Assembly (NCBI GenBank): GCA_937891245.1
Contig: CALAGB010000164.1
Coordinates: 1 to 22,362 of the forward strand
Direction: 5' to 3'
Length of the DNA: 22,362 nt
DNA from: an uncultured Thermomicrobiales bacterium
Lineage (GTDB): Bacteria; Chloroflexota; Chloroflexia; Thermomicrobiales; Thermomicrobiaceae
Position numbers and translations under genes: made by a program. Every line of letters starts with the position of its first letter. Position 1 is the first letter of the stretch. Of the stretch, positions 7,155 through 15,265 are shown one piece after another. Below the pieces are notes generated by a model that saw nothing but the letters and a program-made list of their open reading frames with translations, was not told where the DNA came from and made no database searches.

Positions 7155-7876
7155 CGCGTCTCGCAATCTTTGGCGACATTCACGGAAACCTGCCCGCGTT
7201 GGAGGCGGTGTTACACGACATCGCGTCGCAGCCGGCGTTCGATGCGATCTATTGTCTGGGCGATCTGGTTGGCTATGCCCCGTTTCCGAACGAGGTCATC
7301 GCGCGGATCCGGGACCTCCAGATTCCGACGATCATGGGCAACTACGACGACGGGACCGGCTTTGATCGTGACAACTGCGGCTGTGCCTATACCCGTCCGG
7401 ACGATCAGATACGGGGCGATCAATCCTTTTCCTGGACAAAGGCCGCGGTGACGGCGGAGAACAAGGCGTTTCTGCGCCAATTGCTCCCGGACATCCGCGT
7501 TACCCACGATGGACGCCGATTCCTCCTGGTGCACGGCAGTCCCCGGCGCCTCAACGAATATCTGTACGAAGATCGGCCGCTGGCCAGCTTTCAGCGACTG
7601 GCGGCGACCTCCAGCGCCGAAGTGATCATCTTCGGACACACCCACATCCCCTATGCCAAGTGGGTGGAACAGGTCCTCTTCGTGAATGCCGGATCGGTGG
7701 GCAAGCCCAAAGATGGCGACCCGCGGGCCTGCTACGCGATTCTTCAGAGCGATGCGGCCGAGGTGACGGTCCAGTTTCGTCGGCTGGTGTATGACCTTCC
7801 TCGGGTCACAGACGCCATCCGGTCGAGCATCTTGCCCGCGGCCTTTGCTCGCATGTTGGAAGACGGCCGCGGCTGA
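7151..7876 (+). CDS. Calcineurin-like metallophosphoesterase in ars operon
   Basis: A 241-residue cytoplasmic metallophosphoesterase of the small YfcE/MJ0936 type. Metal-binding motifs appear in order: GD9-I-H11-GN, CLGDLVGY, GNYDD, LLVHGSP and FGHTHIP. The usual GNH(D/E) motif reads GNYD, so the catalytic histidine position is Tyr; activity may be altered. The preferred start is ATG 7151, overlapping the aquaporin stop; longer versions run back into the channel gene. Members hydrolyse phosphodiesters or phosphomonoesters with two metal ions. Placement as third gene of the ars operon suggests a role in arsenic tolerance, for example on phosphate or arsenate esters, but that is speculation. 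Confidence 0.88.
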   Translation: MTRLAIFGDIHGNLPALEAVLHDIASQPAFDAIYCLGDLVGYAPFPNEVIARIRDLQIPTIMGNYDDGTGFDRDNCGCAYTRPDDQIRGDQSFSWTKAAVTAENKAFLRQLLPDIRVTHDGRRFLLVHGSPRRLNEYLYEDRPLASFQRLAATSSAEVIIFGHTHIPYAKWVEQVLFVNAGSVGKPKDGDPRACYAILQSDAAEVTVQFRRLVYDLPRVTDAIRSSILPAAFARMLEDGRG

Positions 7877-7922
7877 GGCTGGGCACACGGCAACGTGGAC
7901 GTCCCCGTGTGGGAGGAACGTG

Positions 7923-9163
7923 ATGAATCGCGCAGATCTTCCGATCGCCAGTATCGGCGCCGGGCCGGCAGGCTCGCTGCCGCGGCGCATGTCGTGCGCA
8001 CTGACCTGACGCCAGTCATCCTGGAGTAGGGCGCTGAGGTTGGAGCGAACATCCGCCGCTGGTCGCATGTGCGTCTCTTCTCGTCCTGGCAGTACAACAT
8101 TGATCCACGGGCCGCGACGATGCTTGAAGCGACCGGCTGTCGTCGTCCCGACGACGCTGGCTACCCGGCCCTTGATGACCTCCTGACGATGTATCTTCGT
8201 ACGCTGGCCGCCTTGCCTCAGCTACATCCACATGTGCATCTGCAGACCCGCGTGGATGCGGTCACGCGCCTCGGCTTCGACAAAATGAAACGCGTCGGCC
8301 GGGACGGCGCCCCCTTCCAGCTCCAGGTGCCGCATCCGGACGGCCGCGAGGGATCGATCCTGGCCCGGGCGGTCATTGATGCCTCGGGGACGGTCACCAA
8401 CCCGAATCCGCTGGGTGCGAGCGGGATCCCGGAGCGCGGAGAACGCGCCCTCGCAACATCGATTTATTATGGAATCCTCAATGTGCTTGACACAGCGCGC
8501 GAGCGCTACGCCAATCAGCGTGTCCTCATCGTCGGGAGCGAGCATTCGGCCTTCAACGTGGTGATCGATCTGGTCAAGCTCTCGCGGACGGCGCCGGACA
8601 CCCGGATCGCCTGGGTCGTGCGGCGGACGCTCGGCGACGACGTCTATGGTGCAGGAGCGACTGACGAACCGCCCGCACGCAATCGGCTCGGCAAACGCGT
8701 GCGGCAATATGTTGAACGGGCCGACCTCACGCTGAACAGCGACCTCAAGGTCGCCGAGCTCATCGCGACGAGCGAGTGAATCGTGGTGTCCGGTCAGGAC
8801 GGGGAGGCGCTTCCAGCGGTTGACGAGATCGTGGCAGTGACCGGGTTCCGATCCGAGCGGAGCATCGCGTTAGAGTTGCACCTGGCACTCGATCCCGGCG
8901 CCGAATGCCCTCCGGCGTTGGCCCCGTTGATCGATCCCGCCGACTATAGCTGTGACACCGTGCGTCTCCACGGCGCCTACTAGCTTGCGCATCCGGAGAA
9001 GGACTTCTATCTCGTCGGGATGAAGAGCTGTGGTCGGGATTCGACCTTCTTGCAGTCGACGGGGTGCGAACGGTTCCAGTCCCTGGTCGCGGCGATCCTG
9101 GACGCGGATGTGCCGAGCCATGATCACTACACGCCAGGTGACTGCAGCAGCCGCGCCCGCTGA
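7923..9163 (+). pseudogene. Decayed ArsO-like FAD/NAD(P)-binding flavoprotein
   Basis: The start (MNRADLPIA) leads into a dinucleotide-binding motif GAGPAG, then a 1-nt deletion near 7971 breaks the frame. In the shifted frame the protein continues LAAAAHVVRTDLTPVILE, meets TAG at 8027-8029, and carries on through RLFSSWQYNID, a second nucleotide-binding region (VLIVGSEHSAFNVVIDL) and IAWVVRR. It meets TGA at 8777-8779 and TAG at 8981-8983 and finally ends at 9161-9163. The rest stays similar in style to flavin monooxygenase-like proteins found in ars operons. One frameshift plus three nonsense codons makes a functional product very unlikely. An internal ATG at 8069 gives a 236-aa open segment lacking the N-terminal FAD motif. 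It follows the phosphoesterase by 46 nt and was probably the fourth gene of the operon. Confidence 0.8.
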
Positions 9164-9311
9164 CGAACACGGCAACCGCCAATTTTCGTACTGACCTCCG
9201 TGATTTCGATTGAGACGATCCCGTTCACGCCGAGTGGCAGCCAGGTGGCACGCACTGCAGGGGAGGTGCGTCTCCCCATCGCAGCGCGAGACGGTGAAGC
9301 AGATGCCGCGC

Positions 9312-9602
9312 TCAGGGGCGCAAGGCACGGCGCAGCACTGCCACCATCTCCTGGATGGCCGCTTCGGCATCTTGGTCTTGCGCCGCGGCCGCGGCGCAGG
9401 CCCGCAGGTGCGCCTCGAGAAGCTCAATCGCAACCTGATTGGCTGCCGCCGTCAGGGCCGTGATCTGCTGCAGAATGTCGAGACAGTAGCGCTCGTCGGC
9501 GATCATCTGCCCGATGCCACGGACCTGCCCCTCCATCCGGCGGATCCGCGCTTGCAGCTCGTCCTGCTCCGCCGCGTAGTCCGCGCGAAGGCGCTTATCC
9601 AC
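9312..9602 (-). CDS. csoR: CsoR-family copper-sensing repressor
   Basis: A 96-residue all-helical repressor of the CsoR/RcnR family (DUF156), with core RRMEGQVRGIGQMI. The Cu(I) ligands are present with exact family spacing: C40, H65 and C69 (ERYC ... LLEAHLRAC), the same 25- and 4-residue gaps as Mycobacterium CsoR C36-H61-C65. I prefer GTG 9602 because AGGGGG lies 6 nt upstream; a GTG at 9635 adds 11 residues but has no ribosome site and would place the operator inside the gene. It diverges from the copper-storage gene, and a CsoR-type box lies at its start, so it probably represses both itself and the plus-strand genes until Cu(I) binds. Confidence 0.92.
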   Translation of the reverse strand: MDKRLRADYAAEQDELQARIRRMEGQVRGIGQMIADERYCLDILQQITALTAAANQVAIELLEAHLRACAAAAAQDQDAEAAIQEMVAVLRRALRP

Positions 9603-9605
9603 AAT

Positions 9606-9622
9606 ATACCCCCTGCTGGTAT
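9606..9622. promoter_or_regulatory. CsoR operator between csoR and the copper-storage gene
   Basis: ATACC-CCCTGCT-GGTAT is an inverted repeat immediately upstream of the csoR start and about 100 nt upstream of the divergent copper-storage gene. It matches the ATACC...GGTAT layout known for CsoR sites and overlaps the csoR ribosome site on the minus strand, which would suit autorepression. Confidence 0.65.
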
Positions 9623-9723
9623 CTAGTACCGGCACGTATCGTGTGGCTCAGCAATTGCGGCACGCCTGCCGTGAGTATGCCAAGGTGGTCGGGCGCTGGC
9701 GACCACACAGAAAGGATCGTCCC

Positions 9724-10068
9724 ATGCCACACCATCTCAGCCAGGAGATGCGCCAGTGCATCCAGCACTGCAGCGACTGCCACAACGTCTGCCTCGAGAC
9801 CGCTGTCCACTGCCTGGAGCTGGGTGGGACGCATGCCGAGGCGAGGCACATCACGCTGTTACTCAACTGCGCGGAGATCTGCGCGACCAGCGCCGACTTC
9901 ATGTTGACCGGATCGGGCCTCCATGGTCGTACCTGCGCCGTCTGTGCTGAGGTCTGCGAGCGCTGTGCCGAGTCCTGCGAGCGCGTCGACCCGAACGACG
10001 AGACGATGCGTCGCTGTGCCGAGACCTGCCGTCAATGCGCACAGTCCTGTCGCCAGATGGCAGCCTAG
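9724..10068 (+). CDS. Csp-type four-helix-bundle copper storage protein
   Basis: A 114-residue protein with 16 cysteines (12, 16, 19, 23, 30, 49, 53, 71, 74, 78, 81, 85, 98, 102, 105, 109), mostly in CxxC or CxxxC steps along helices. This is the DUF326 / Csp pattern, in which cysteines line the inside of a four-helix bundle and hold many Cu(I) ions. There is no signal peptide, so it is the cytosolic (Csp3-like) kind. ATG 9724 has AAAGGA 6-10 nt upstream; an in-frame start further up would add 27 residues with no family likeness. It is divergent to csoR across a CsoR box and is followed by a permease gene 73 nt downstream. Together these point to copper buffering under CsoR control. Confidence 0.92.
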   Translation: MPHHLSQEMRQCIQHCSDCHNVCLETAVHCLELGGTHAEARHITLLLNCAEICATSADFMLTGSGLHGRTCAVCAEVCERCAESCERVDPNDETMRRCAETCRQCAQSCRQMAA

Positions 10069-10141
10069 CGACCAGGCCTACCAGACGTTGGAGGTCGCCG
10101 CCCATGTCGCGCGGCGATCTCCAAGAGGAGGGCATGACCGC

Positions 10142-11338
10142 ATGATCCACCTCCTCAACCTGCTCTGGGATGCCCTCTGGAGCGCCAGCGAGATGTTCTG
10201 GGAGGTCCTGTGGCCGCTGATCCTGGGTTTTGCGCTCTCTGGCGCGGTGCAGGCGGTTGTCTCCCACCGCTCGATGGCCCGGCTCCTCGGCAATGACTCG
10301 CCGCGCAGCCTCTCGCTGGCAACCCTCTTTGGCGTCGCCTCCAGCTCATGCTCCTACGCGGCCGTGGCGCTGGCGCGCTCGATCTTCCAGAAGGGGGCGA
10401 GCTTCACCGCCGCCATGGTCTTCGAGCTGGACTCGACCAACCTGGTCATCGAGCTGGGCATCATCCTCATCGTCTTGATGGGCTGGTCGTTTGCTGCCGC
10501 CGAGTTCGCCGGTGGCCTGCTGATCATCCTCCTGATCGCCCTCATCTTCCGCCTGACCCTCACACCCCGGCTGATCGAGCGGGCGCGCCGTCAGGCGGCA
10601 CGGGGGTTGGCCGGCCGGATGGAGGGGCACGCGACGGTGGACATGAGCCTGACCAAGGGTTCGCTCCGCTCCCGTATCTTGAGTCGGCGCGGCTACACCG
10701 CCATCAGCCACTTCTTCGTGATGGACTGGGCCTCGGTCTGGCTCGACGTGGCGGGCGGCTTTCTCATCGCCGGGGCCGTGGCCGCCTGGGTGCCCGACTC
10801 CTTCTGGCGCGCCTTCTTTCTGACCGGAAATCCCACGTGGGCGAAGATCGAGGGGCCACTGGTCGGTCCACTGGTCGCGATCGTCAGTTTCGTCTGCTCG
10901 GTCGGGAACGTGCCCTTGGCGGCGGTCCTCTGGCGCGGCGGGATCAGCTTCGGTGGGGTGGTCAGCTTCATCTTCGCCGATCTCATCGCGCTGCCGGTGT
11001 TGGACATCTACCGCAAGTACTACGGCGGCTGGGTGGCGCTCTATCTCTTGGGCACCTTCTACCTGGCGATGGCGGCCACGGGCTACGTCACCGAACTCCT
11101 CTTTGGGGCCTTTGGCATCATCCCGAGCAGTCGTACGGTTGGGGCCGTTACTGCGGGGATCCGCTGGAACTACACCAGCGTCCTCAACCTCCTCTTCCTC
11201 TCGCTGGCCGCAGCACTGGTCGTGCGCTTCCTGCGTACCGGCGGTCCGGCCATGCTGCGGATGATGGACCAGCCCGCGATGGACACGAAGACGCACCACG
11301 GCCATGAACCACATCAGCATGGGCACGCCGGGCACTAG
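10142..11338 (+). CDS. PF03773 (ArsP/DUF318)-type permease with His-rich tail
   Basis: A 398-residue polytopic membrane protein with about 8-10 helices. Family marks are LFGVASSSC70SYAA in the first half and SFVC252SVGNVPLAAVLW in the second. These Cys/Ser signatures are typical of permeases of PF03773, which includes ArsP (trivalent organoarsenical efflux) and a Cu/Zn-linked group. The last 20 residues are His-rich (HHGHEPHQHGHAGH), suggesting metal binding on the tail. ATG 10142 is preceded by GAGGAGG; a tiny ATGACCGCATGA lies between. Longer starts run back into the copper-storage gene. Lying downstream of csp and next to csoR, it probably exports copper or a related soft metal, though an arsenical substrate is possible given the upstream ars operon. 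Confidence 0.88.
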   Translation: MIHLLNLLWDALWSASEMFWEVLWPLILGFALSGAVQAVVSHRSMARLLGNDSPRSLSLATLFGVASSSCSYAAVALARSIFQKGASFTAAMVFELDSTNLVIELGIILIVLMGWSFAAAEFAGGLLIILLIALIFRLTLTPRLIERARRQAARGLAGRMEGHATVDMSLTKGSLRSRILSRRGYTAISHFFVMDWASVWLDVAGGFLIAGAVAAWVPDSFWRAFFLTGNPTWAKIEGPLVGPLVAIVSFVCSVGNVPLAAVLWRGGISFGGVVSFIFADLIALPVLDIYRKYYGGWVALYLLGTFYLAMAATGYVTELLFGAFGIIPSSRTVGAVTAGIRWNYTSVLNLLFLSLAAALVVRFLRTGGPAMLRMMDQPAMDTKTHHGHEPHQHGHAGH

Positions 11339-11362
11339 CCGGCGCGCAGGAGACTGGCACGC

Positions 11363-11464
11363 ATGCTGCACGCTCGCCACCCGTACCGCTCCCATGGCGC
11401 TGCGGGTTTCAGCTTGGACCTGATCGTCGCCGTACTCGTCCTGGCGCACGTCACTCGCATGTAA
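11363..11464 (+). pseudogene. Possible short or interrupted membrane peptide remnant
   Basis: ATG 11363, with AGGAG about 10 nt upstream, opens a 33-codon frame ending MTRM-like after a hydrophobic run (LDLIVAVLVLAH). After the TAA the same frame stays open for another 33 codons (GIDVNLMSAIESYTRERT) to TGA at 11565. This could be a small gene interrupted by a nonsense codon. I recognise no family, and the open frame could be chance in GC-rich DNA. Confidence 0.22.
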
Positions 11465-11602
11465 GGCATCGACGTCAACCTGATGAGCGCCATCGAGTCG
11501 TATACGCGGGAGAGGACGGCAAGCGGCATGGAGTGCGCCCCGGCTCCTGAGTATGCGACTCGATGACGCCCTGTCAGTCGCGTTGGTGCGCGGAATCTCG
11601 AG

Positions 11603-11839
11603 TTAGGTTGGAATGCCGAGGGCGCGGGCGATCTCCGTTGGGCGATAGCCGAAAACGTGCTGGTTGCCTACCAGCAACAGCGGCGTGGCAAAGATCGGGC
11701 TGGCCGCCAATTCGGCCATAGCCGCTGCATCGTCCGTGACGTTGCGTTCGGTAAAGGGGATACCGTGCTGCTGTAACCACGACTTTACCCGGGCACTGTC
11801 GGGACAGCCAGTCTGGGTGTAGAGAACGGGGCGATTCAT
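11603..11839 (-). CDS. Glutaredoxin-like protein with CPDS site
   Basis: A 78-residue glutaredoxin/NrdH-like protein. The active site is C12-P-D-S15 (YTQTGCPDS), so only the first cysteine of the usual pair is present, as in monothiol forms. The cis-proline motif ATPLLLVG follows near residue 51 and the end GYRPTEIARALG fits the last helix. ATG 11839 has GGAGG 8 nt upstream; an in-frame start 16 codons earlier lacks such a site. The gene stands alone on the minus strand between two plus-strand modules. Such proteins handle thiol redox or glutathione mixed disulfides; a link to metal or arsenate reduction is only suggested by neighbours. Confidence 0.8.
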   Translation of the reverse strand: MNRPVLYTQTGCPDSARVKSWLQQHGIPFTERNVTDDAAAMAELAASPIFATPLLLVGNQHVFGYRPTEIARALGIPT

Positions 11840-12188
11840 CGGTGTGCCTCCAGCTTGGTCAAGTGAAGCATGGCCCGCGATGTTCAATTAGAGTAAGAGC
11901 GATCCGTATGGTGGGGCAGCGAGCGTCAGTGATGTTCATCAAGCCTAGCCAGTCGGCGACCGTCACTGCCGGTGCGGTGAGCAGTATGCTGATGCTCATG
12001 ACGCGCCGCCTCCTGCTGCATCGATTTCAAGGTATCGTGCGCTGGCGATCCGCCGGTACAGCTTGGCGATCCACTCGGAGAGGGTGGGGGCGGGCATGCG
12101 GCTCCAAATCCGAACCGGGCCAACATCGAGGGTCGGCCGGTGGCGGTCGTCAGTTGTACTTGAACCGCGCTTCATGCCGGGCGAGGTC
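11840..12188. other. Intergenic stretch, no gene supported
   Basis: The minus strand contains a short open segment (PTLSEWIAKLYRRIASARYL, ending near 12000) that is protein-like but has no clear start or family. I see no RNA gene or repeat. It probably holds the promoter of the glutaredoxin-like gene at its left end and otherwise decayed sequence. Confidence 0.35.
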
Positions 12189-12601
12189 ATGACTGATTCC
12201 GCATTCGACTGTGGTGCTTGCGAGAGCCCTCGGCTGAACACCATCCGGAGTGCACTCACCGTGGTTGCCCACCCAGATGATCTCGAGTCGCACTGCGGTG
12301 GCACCGTCGCCCGGTTGATCGACGCCGGCTGCCAGGTCGCGCTCGTGCTCTGCACCTCAGGCGACTAGAGAGCTCCGACCCTGCTGTACGGCCGGTGGAA
12401 ATCTCCGCTCGCCGCGAGCACGAGCAACTGGAGGCCGCCGCGATCCTGGGCTCGGATACACACCGATCCGCCCGCGGTCATAGCTGCGTACCGGTGCAGA
12501 TAATCAGAGAAATAACGTCGATGCCGACATCAGTCCCCGTTTTCGATCACGAGGTCGTCAGTGCCGCGCCTAGCGCATTCCACCCCAAACCATGCGCGTG
12601 A
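12189..12601 (+). pseudogene. Truncated, frameshifted PIG-L (LmbE-like) deacetylase
   Basis: From ATG 12189 the frame encodes the start of a PIG-L deacetylase: TVVAHPDDLESHCGG carries the zinc motif AHPDD-E, followed by ALVLCTSGD, which in the family runs on as KG-S. Here a TAG at 12366-12368 stops it. After a 2-nt phase change, VEISARREHEQLEAAAILG, the next family segment, continues from 12395. Similarity fades after about 12460, and the catalytic domain (normally about 200 residues or more) is not seen. The family removes acetyl groups from N-acetylglucosamine-type sugars, as in mycothiol and bacillithiol synthesis. This copy cannot be active. Confidence 0.7.
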
Positions 12602-12646
12602 ACGCTCGCCCAAATGACGTCGCCGTGCTACAGTCACGTTAAGGAT

Positions 12647-12660
12647 TGAATAATTACTCA
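12647..12660. promoter_or_regulatory. SmtB/CzrA-type operator palindrome
   Basis: TGAATAATTACTCA is a 14-bp palindrome with a single mismatched pair, centred on TAATTA, 33 nt before the ArsR/SmtB gene. Arms of the TGAA...TTCA kind in an AT-rich centre are typical of operators for Zn/Cd/Co repressors of this family, so it probably controls the repressor and the genes coupled to it. Confidence 0.6.
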
Positions 12661-12692
12661 GGCCTACGTGCAGGAGACAGGAGCGGAGAACC

Positions 12693-13097
12693 ATGGCGAG
12701 ACCCTCGAAGGCGGAGCAGCGCGCCGTCGCCGACGACTGGGCTTGCGGCGAACGAGTCGTCCACCTTGAGGCGGTGCAAGCAGCTCGTGCCGATCTCCCG
12801 GCACAGTCGCTCCTGGCTGCCATGGCCGACGTCTTCGCCGCCCTGGGGGACCTGACGCGCCTGCGTATTGTCTCCGCCCTACGCGAGCGAGAGCTCTGCG
12901 TCTGTGACCTGGCGGCCACCCTCGGACTGACCGACTCAGCCATCTCCCATCACCTGCGACACCTACGCCAGCTTGGCCTCGTGCGCCCGCGCCGCGCCGG
13001 GCGCTTAGTCTACTACGCGCTTGACGACCAGCATGTCTCTAGCCTGCTGTCCCAAGCGCTCGATCACGTCGACCATCAACTGGAGGAGAACAAATGA
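12693..13097 (+). CDS. ArsR/SmtB-family Zn/Cd/Pb-responsive repressor
   Basis: A 134-residue winged-helix repressor with both metal-site types known in the family. The alpha-3 site reads ELC69-V-C71-DLA with an N-terminal partner C18 (DDWACGE), as in CadC. The C-terminal alpha-5 site is D112-x-H114 ... H125-x2-H128, with the same spacing as the SmtB zinc site (D104, H106, H117, E120). The DNA-binding helix contains SDSAISHHLRHLRQLGLV-like sequence. ATG 12693 has GGAG upstream. Its stop overlaps the next start (ATGA), tying it to the ATPase. It would release the operator at 12647-12660 when Zn, Cd or Pb accumulates. Confidence 0.93.
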   Translation: MARPSKAEQRAVADDWACGERVVHLEAVQAARADLPAQSLLAAMADVFAALGDLTRLRIVSALRERELCVCDLAATLGLTDSAISHHLRHLRQLGLVRPRRAGRLVYYALDDQHVSSLLSQALDHVDHQLEENK

Positions 13098-15265
13098 CCA
13101 CCGCGCCACCTGACCTCGTCCAGCAGACGCTCCCAGTTGAGGGCGTGACCTGAGGGGGCTGTGCCGCCACGCTCGAGCAGAGCGTGGGGCAGCTCGCTGG
13201 GGTCCAGCGAGTCTCGGTTGGGTTCCCGTCGGGACGGATGACGGTCAGCTACGACGCGGAACAGACGGATCTCGCAGCCATCGATCGTCGGGTGAGAGAG
13301 AGCGGTTACCGGCTAGCCCCAGCCCCCGGGACTGTGCCAGCCGAAATGGCACTAACCGGCTGGCGCCGGCTCTTCACCGGCCGCGAGCGCCAGCAGCTGT
13401 TGCTGGGAGGACTATTCCTGGTGGCTGGCGGGCTGCTCGACTTGACCGGTTTCCCGTCGTGGGTCGCGCGATCCGGCTTCGCCTTGGCCATCCTCGTGGC
13501 AGGCCTGCCAGTTGCCCGCCAGGGCTGGCGCACGCTGCGCACCAGTCACCGGCTCGATATTAACCTGCTGATGACGATCGCCATCCTCGGCGCTTCGCTC
13601 AGCGGCGACTGGCTGGAGGCGGCCACCGTGGCTGTTCTCTTCTCCCTTGGCGAGGTCTTGGAGGGGGCGAGCGCTGAGCGGGCCCGCCGCTCGATTCGCT
13701 CCCTGATGGAGCTGGCGCCCCCCGACGCGCTGGTGCGCCGTGCTGGTGGCGAGGTCCGGGTGCCCCTTGGGGAGGTTGCGGTCGGGGATCTGATCGTTAT
13801 CCGGCCGGGGGACCGGGTCCCGCTCGATGGCATCATCACCCACGGCGACTCGAGCCTCAACGAAGCGCCGGTCACTGGGGAGTCGCTGCCAGTCGAGAAG
13901 GGGCCGGGCGCAGTCGTCTACGCCGGGACTATCAATGGCTTTGGGGCGCTGGAGGTGGAGACCTCGCACACGGCGAGCGACTCGACCATCGCTCGCATCA
14001 TCCGGTTGGTCGAGGAGGCCCAGGAGCGAAAGGCACCGACCCAGCGCTTCGTCGACGTCTTTGCCACCTATTACACGCCGGCCGTCGTCCTGCTGGCGAT
14101 CTTAGTGGCAGTCGCTCCACCGCTCCTGCTCAATGGCAGCTGGTGGAGTTGGCTCTACCGGGCCCTAGTGCTGCTTGTGGTTGCCTGCCCCTGCGCGTTG
14201 GTCATCTCCACCCCGGTCACCATCGTCTCCGCCCTCGCAGCGGCCGCTCGCCGCGGCGTGCTGATCAAGGGCGGGGCGGCGCTGGAAGCTGCCGCTGGGC
14301 TCCAAGCGCTGGCCTTCGACAAGACCGGCACGTTGACCCTGGGGACGCCTGTCGTGACCCAGGTTATCTCCCTCGACGGACGGAGTGAGGAGGAGCTGTT
14401 GCGGGACGCGGCCGCTCTCGAGCGCTACTCCGAGCACCCGCTGGGGGCCGCCATCGTCCGAGCGGCCACGGATCGCGCGATCGACGTCGCGCAGCTACCG
14501 GTAACCGAGGTGCAGTCGCTGGCAGGGCACGGGGTCGAAGGGTGGCTCGGCGCGACCCGGCTGCGGGTCGGGACACGCAGACTGGTGCTCGACGGGGCGG
14601 CTGATCTCGACGTTGAGGGACAGCTGGCCGCGCTCGAAGCGGACGGCCAGACGGCGGTGCTGGTTGGAATCGGTGAGCGGGTGGCCGGCATCATCGCGCT
14701 CTCCGACGAGCGGCGCCCAGAGGCGGCGGCGGCGCTGCGAGCGATCAAGAAGGCCGGCATCCGCGAGACGGTGATGCTGACCGGGGACCGGCGTGCGGTG
14801 GCGGAGTCGGTGGCCGCAGCGATTGGAGTGGACCAGGTCGAAGCCGAGCTGCTGCCGCAGGACAAGGTGGCGGCCATCGAACGGCTGTTAGCGCGCTACG
14901 GGGCGGTGGGGATGGTCGGCGACGGGATCAACGACGCCCCGGCGCTCGCGACCGCCACGGTTGGGATCGCGATGGGTGCGGTCGGCTCCGACACTGCCCT
15001 GGAGACGGCCGACATTGCACTGATGAGCGACGACCTCAGCCAACTCAGCGGCGCCCTCCAGCTCTCGCGCCGGACCAAGCGGGTGATTGCCCAGAACATC
15101 GCCCTAGCGCTCGGGCTCAAGCTGCTCTTCCTGCTGCTGGCAATCGGCGGGGTGGCGACGCTGTGGGAAGCGGTCTTCGCCGATGTCGGCGTCTCGCTGC
15201 TCGTCACCGCGAACGGCTTACGGTTGCTCCGCAGACCCGCCAGCGAGCGCGAAGGGAAGGCGTAA
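13094..15265 (+). CDS. Zn/Cd/Pb P1B-2 ATPase; in-frame UGA at HMA Cys (candidate Sec)
   Basis: A heavy-metal exporting ATPase of the ZntA/CadA type, 723 residues if UGA is read through. ATG 13094 overlaps the repressor stop, with GGAGGAG 5-11 nt upstream. The N-terminal HMA domain (about 9-72) reads LPVEGVT-UGA-GGCAATLEQ: codon 20 is TGA at 13151-13153, precisely the first Cys of the CxxC site. The rest is intact for 693 codons: VTGESLPVEKG actuator, C365-P-C367 in TM6 (VACPCALVISTPVT, typical of Zn/Cd/Pb pumps), D409-KTGTLT, YSEHPLG and GDGINDAP. Either UGA encodes selenocysteine, or translation restarts near GTG 13184 to give a pump without a complete HMA domain, or the gene is freshly damaged. 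The CDF gene start overlaps the stop by 1 nt. Confidence 0.9.
13151..13190 (+). promoter_or_regulatory. In-frame UGA plus bacterial SECIS-like hairpin
   Basis: UGA (13151-13153) is followed after 13 nt by a perfect 8-bp stem: CCACGCTC (13167-13174) pairs with GAGCGTGG (13180-13187), closing a 5-nt loop GAGCA. Three more pairs (13163-13165 with 13188-13190) extend it past one bulged G. The loop begins 21 nt after UGA and its first base is G. Published bacterial SECIS rules ask for an apical loop about 16-37 nt downstream with G among its first two bases, which this meets. Function is inferred. Confidence 0.55.

Noticed and set aside
7211..8068. 285-aa minus-strand frame
   Set aside because: It lies antisense to the metallophosphoesterase, whose five metal motifs are in order on plus.
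8777..8779. TGA in the flavoprotein as a second selenocysteine codon
   Set aside because: The same frame also has two TAG codons and a frameshift, no Cys is expected at this place, and I saw no suitable hairpin after it.
10346..11449. 367-aa minus-strand and 319-aa plus-strand frames over the permease
   Set aside because: Both are shadows of the permease gene in GC-rich DNA; only the frame from 10142 gives membrane helices and the SSSCSYAA and CSVGN motifs.
13184..15265. ATPase gene starting only at GTG 13184
   Set aside because: It begins in the middle of the HMA domain with a weak ribosome site, whereas ATG 13094 is coupled to the upstream stop and restores the whole HMA domain; kept as the fallback if UGA is a true stop.
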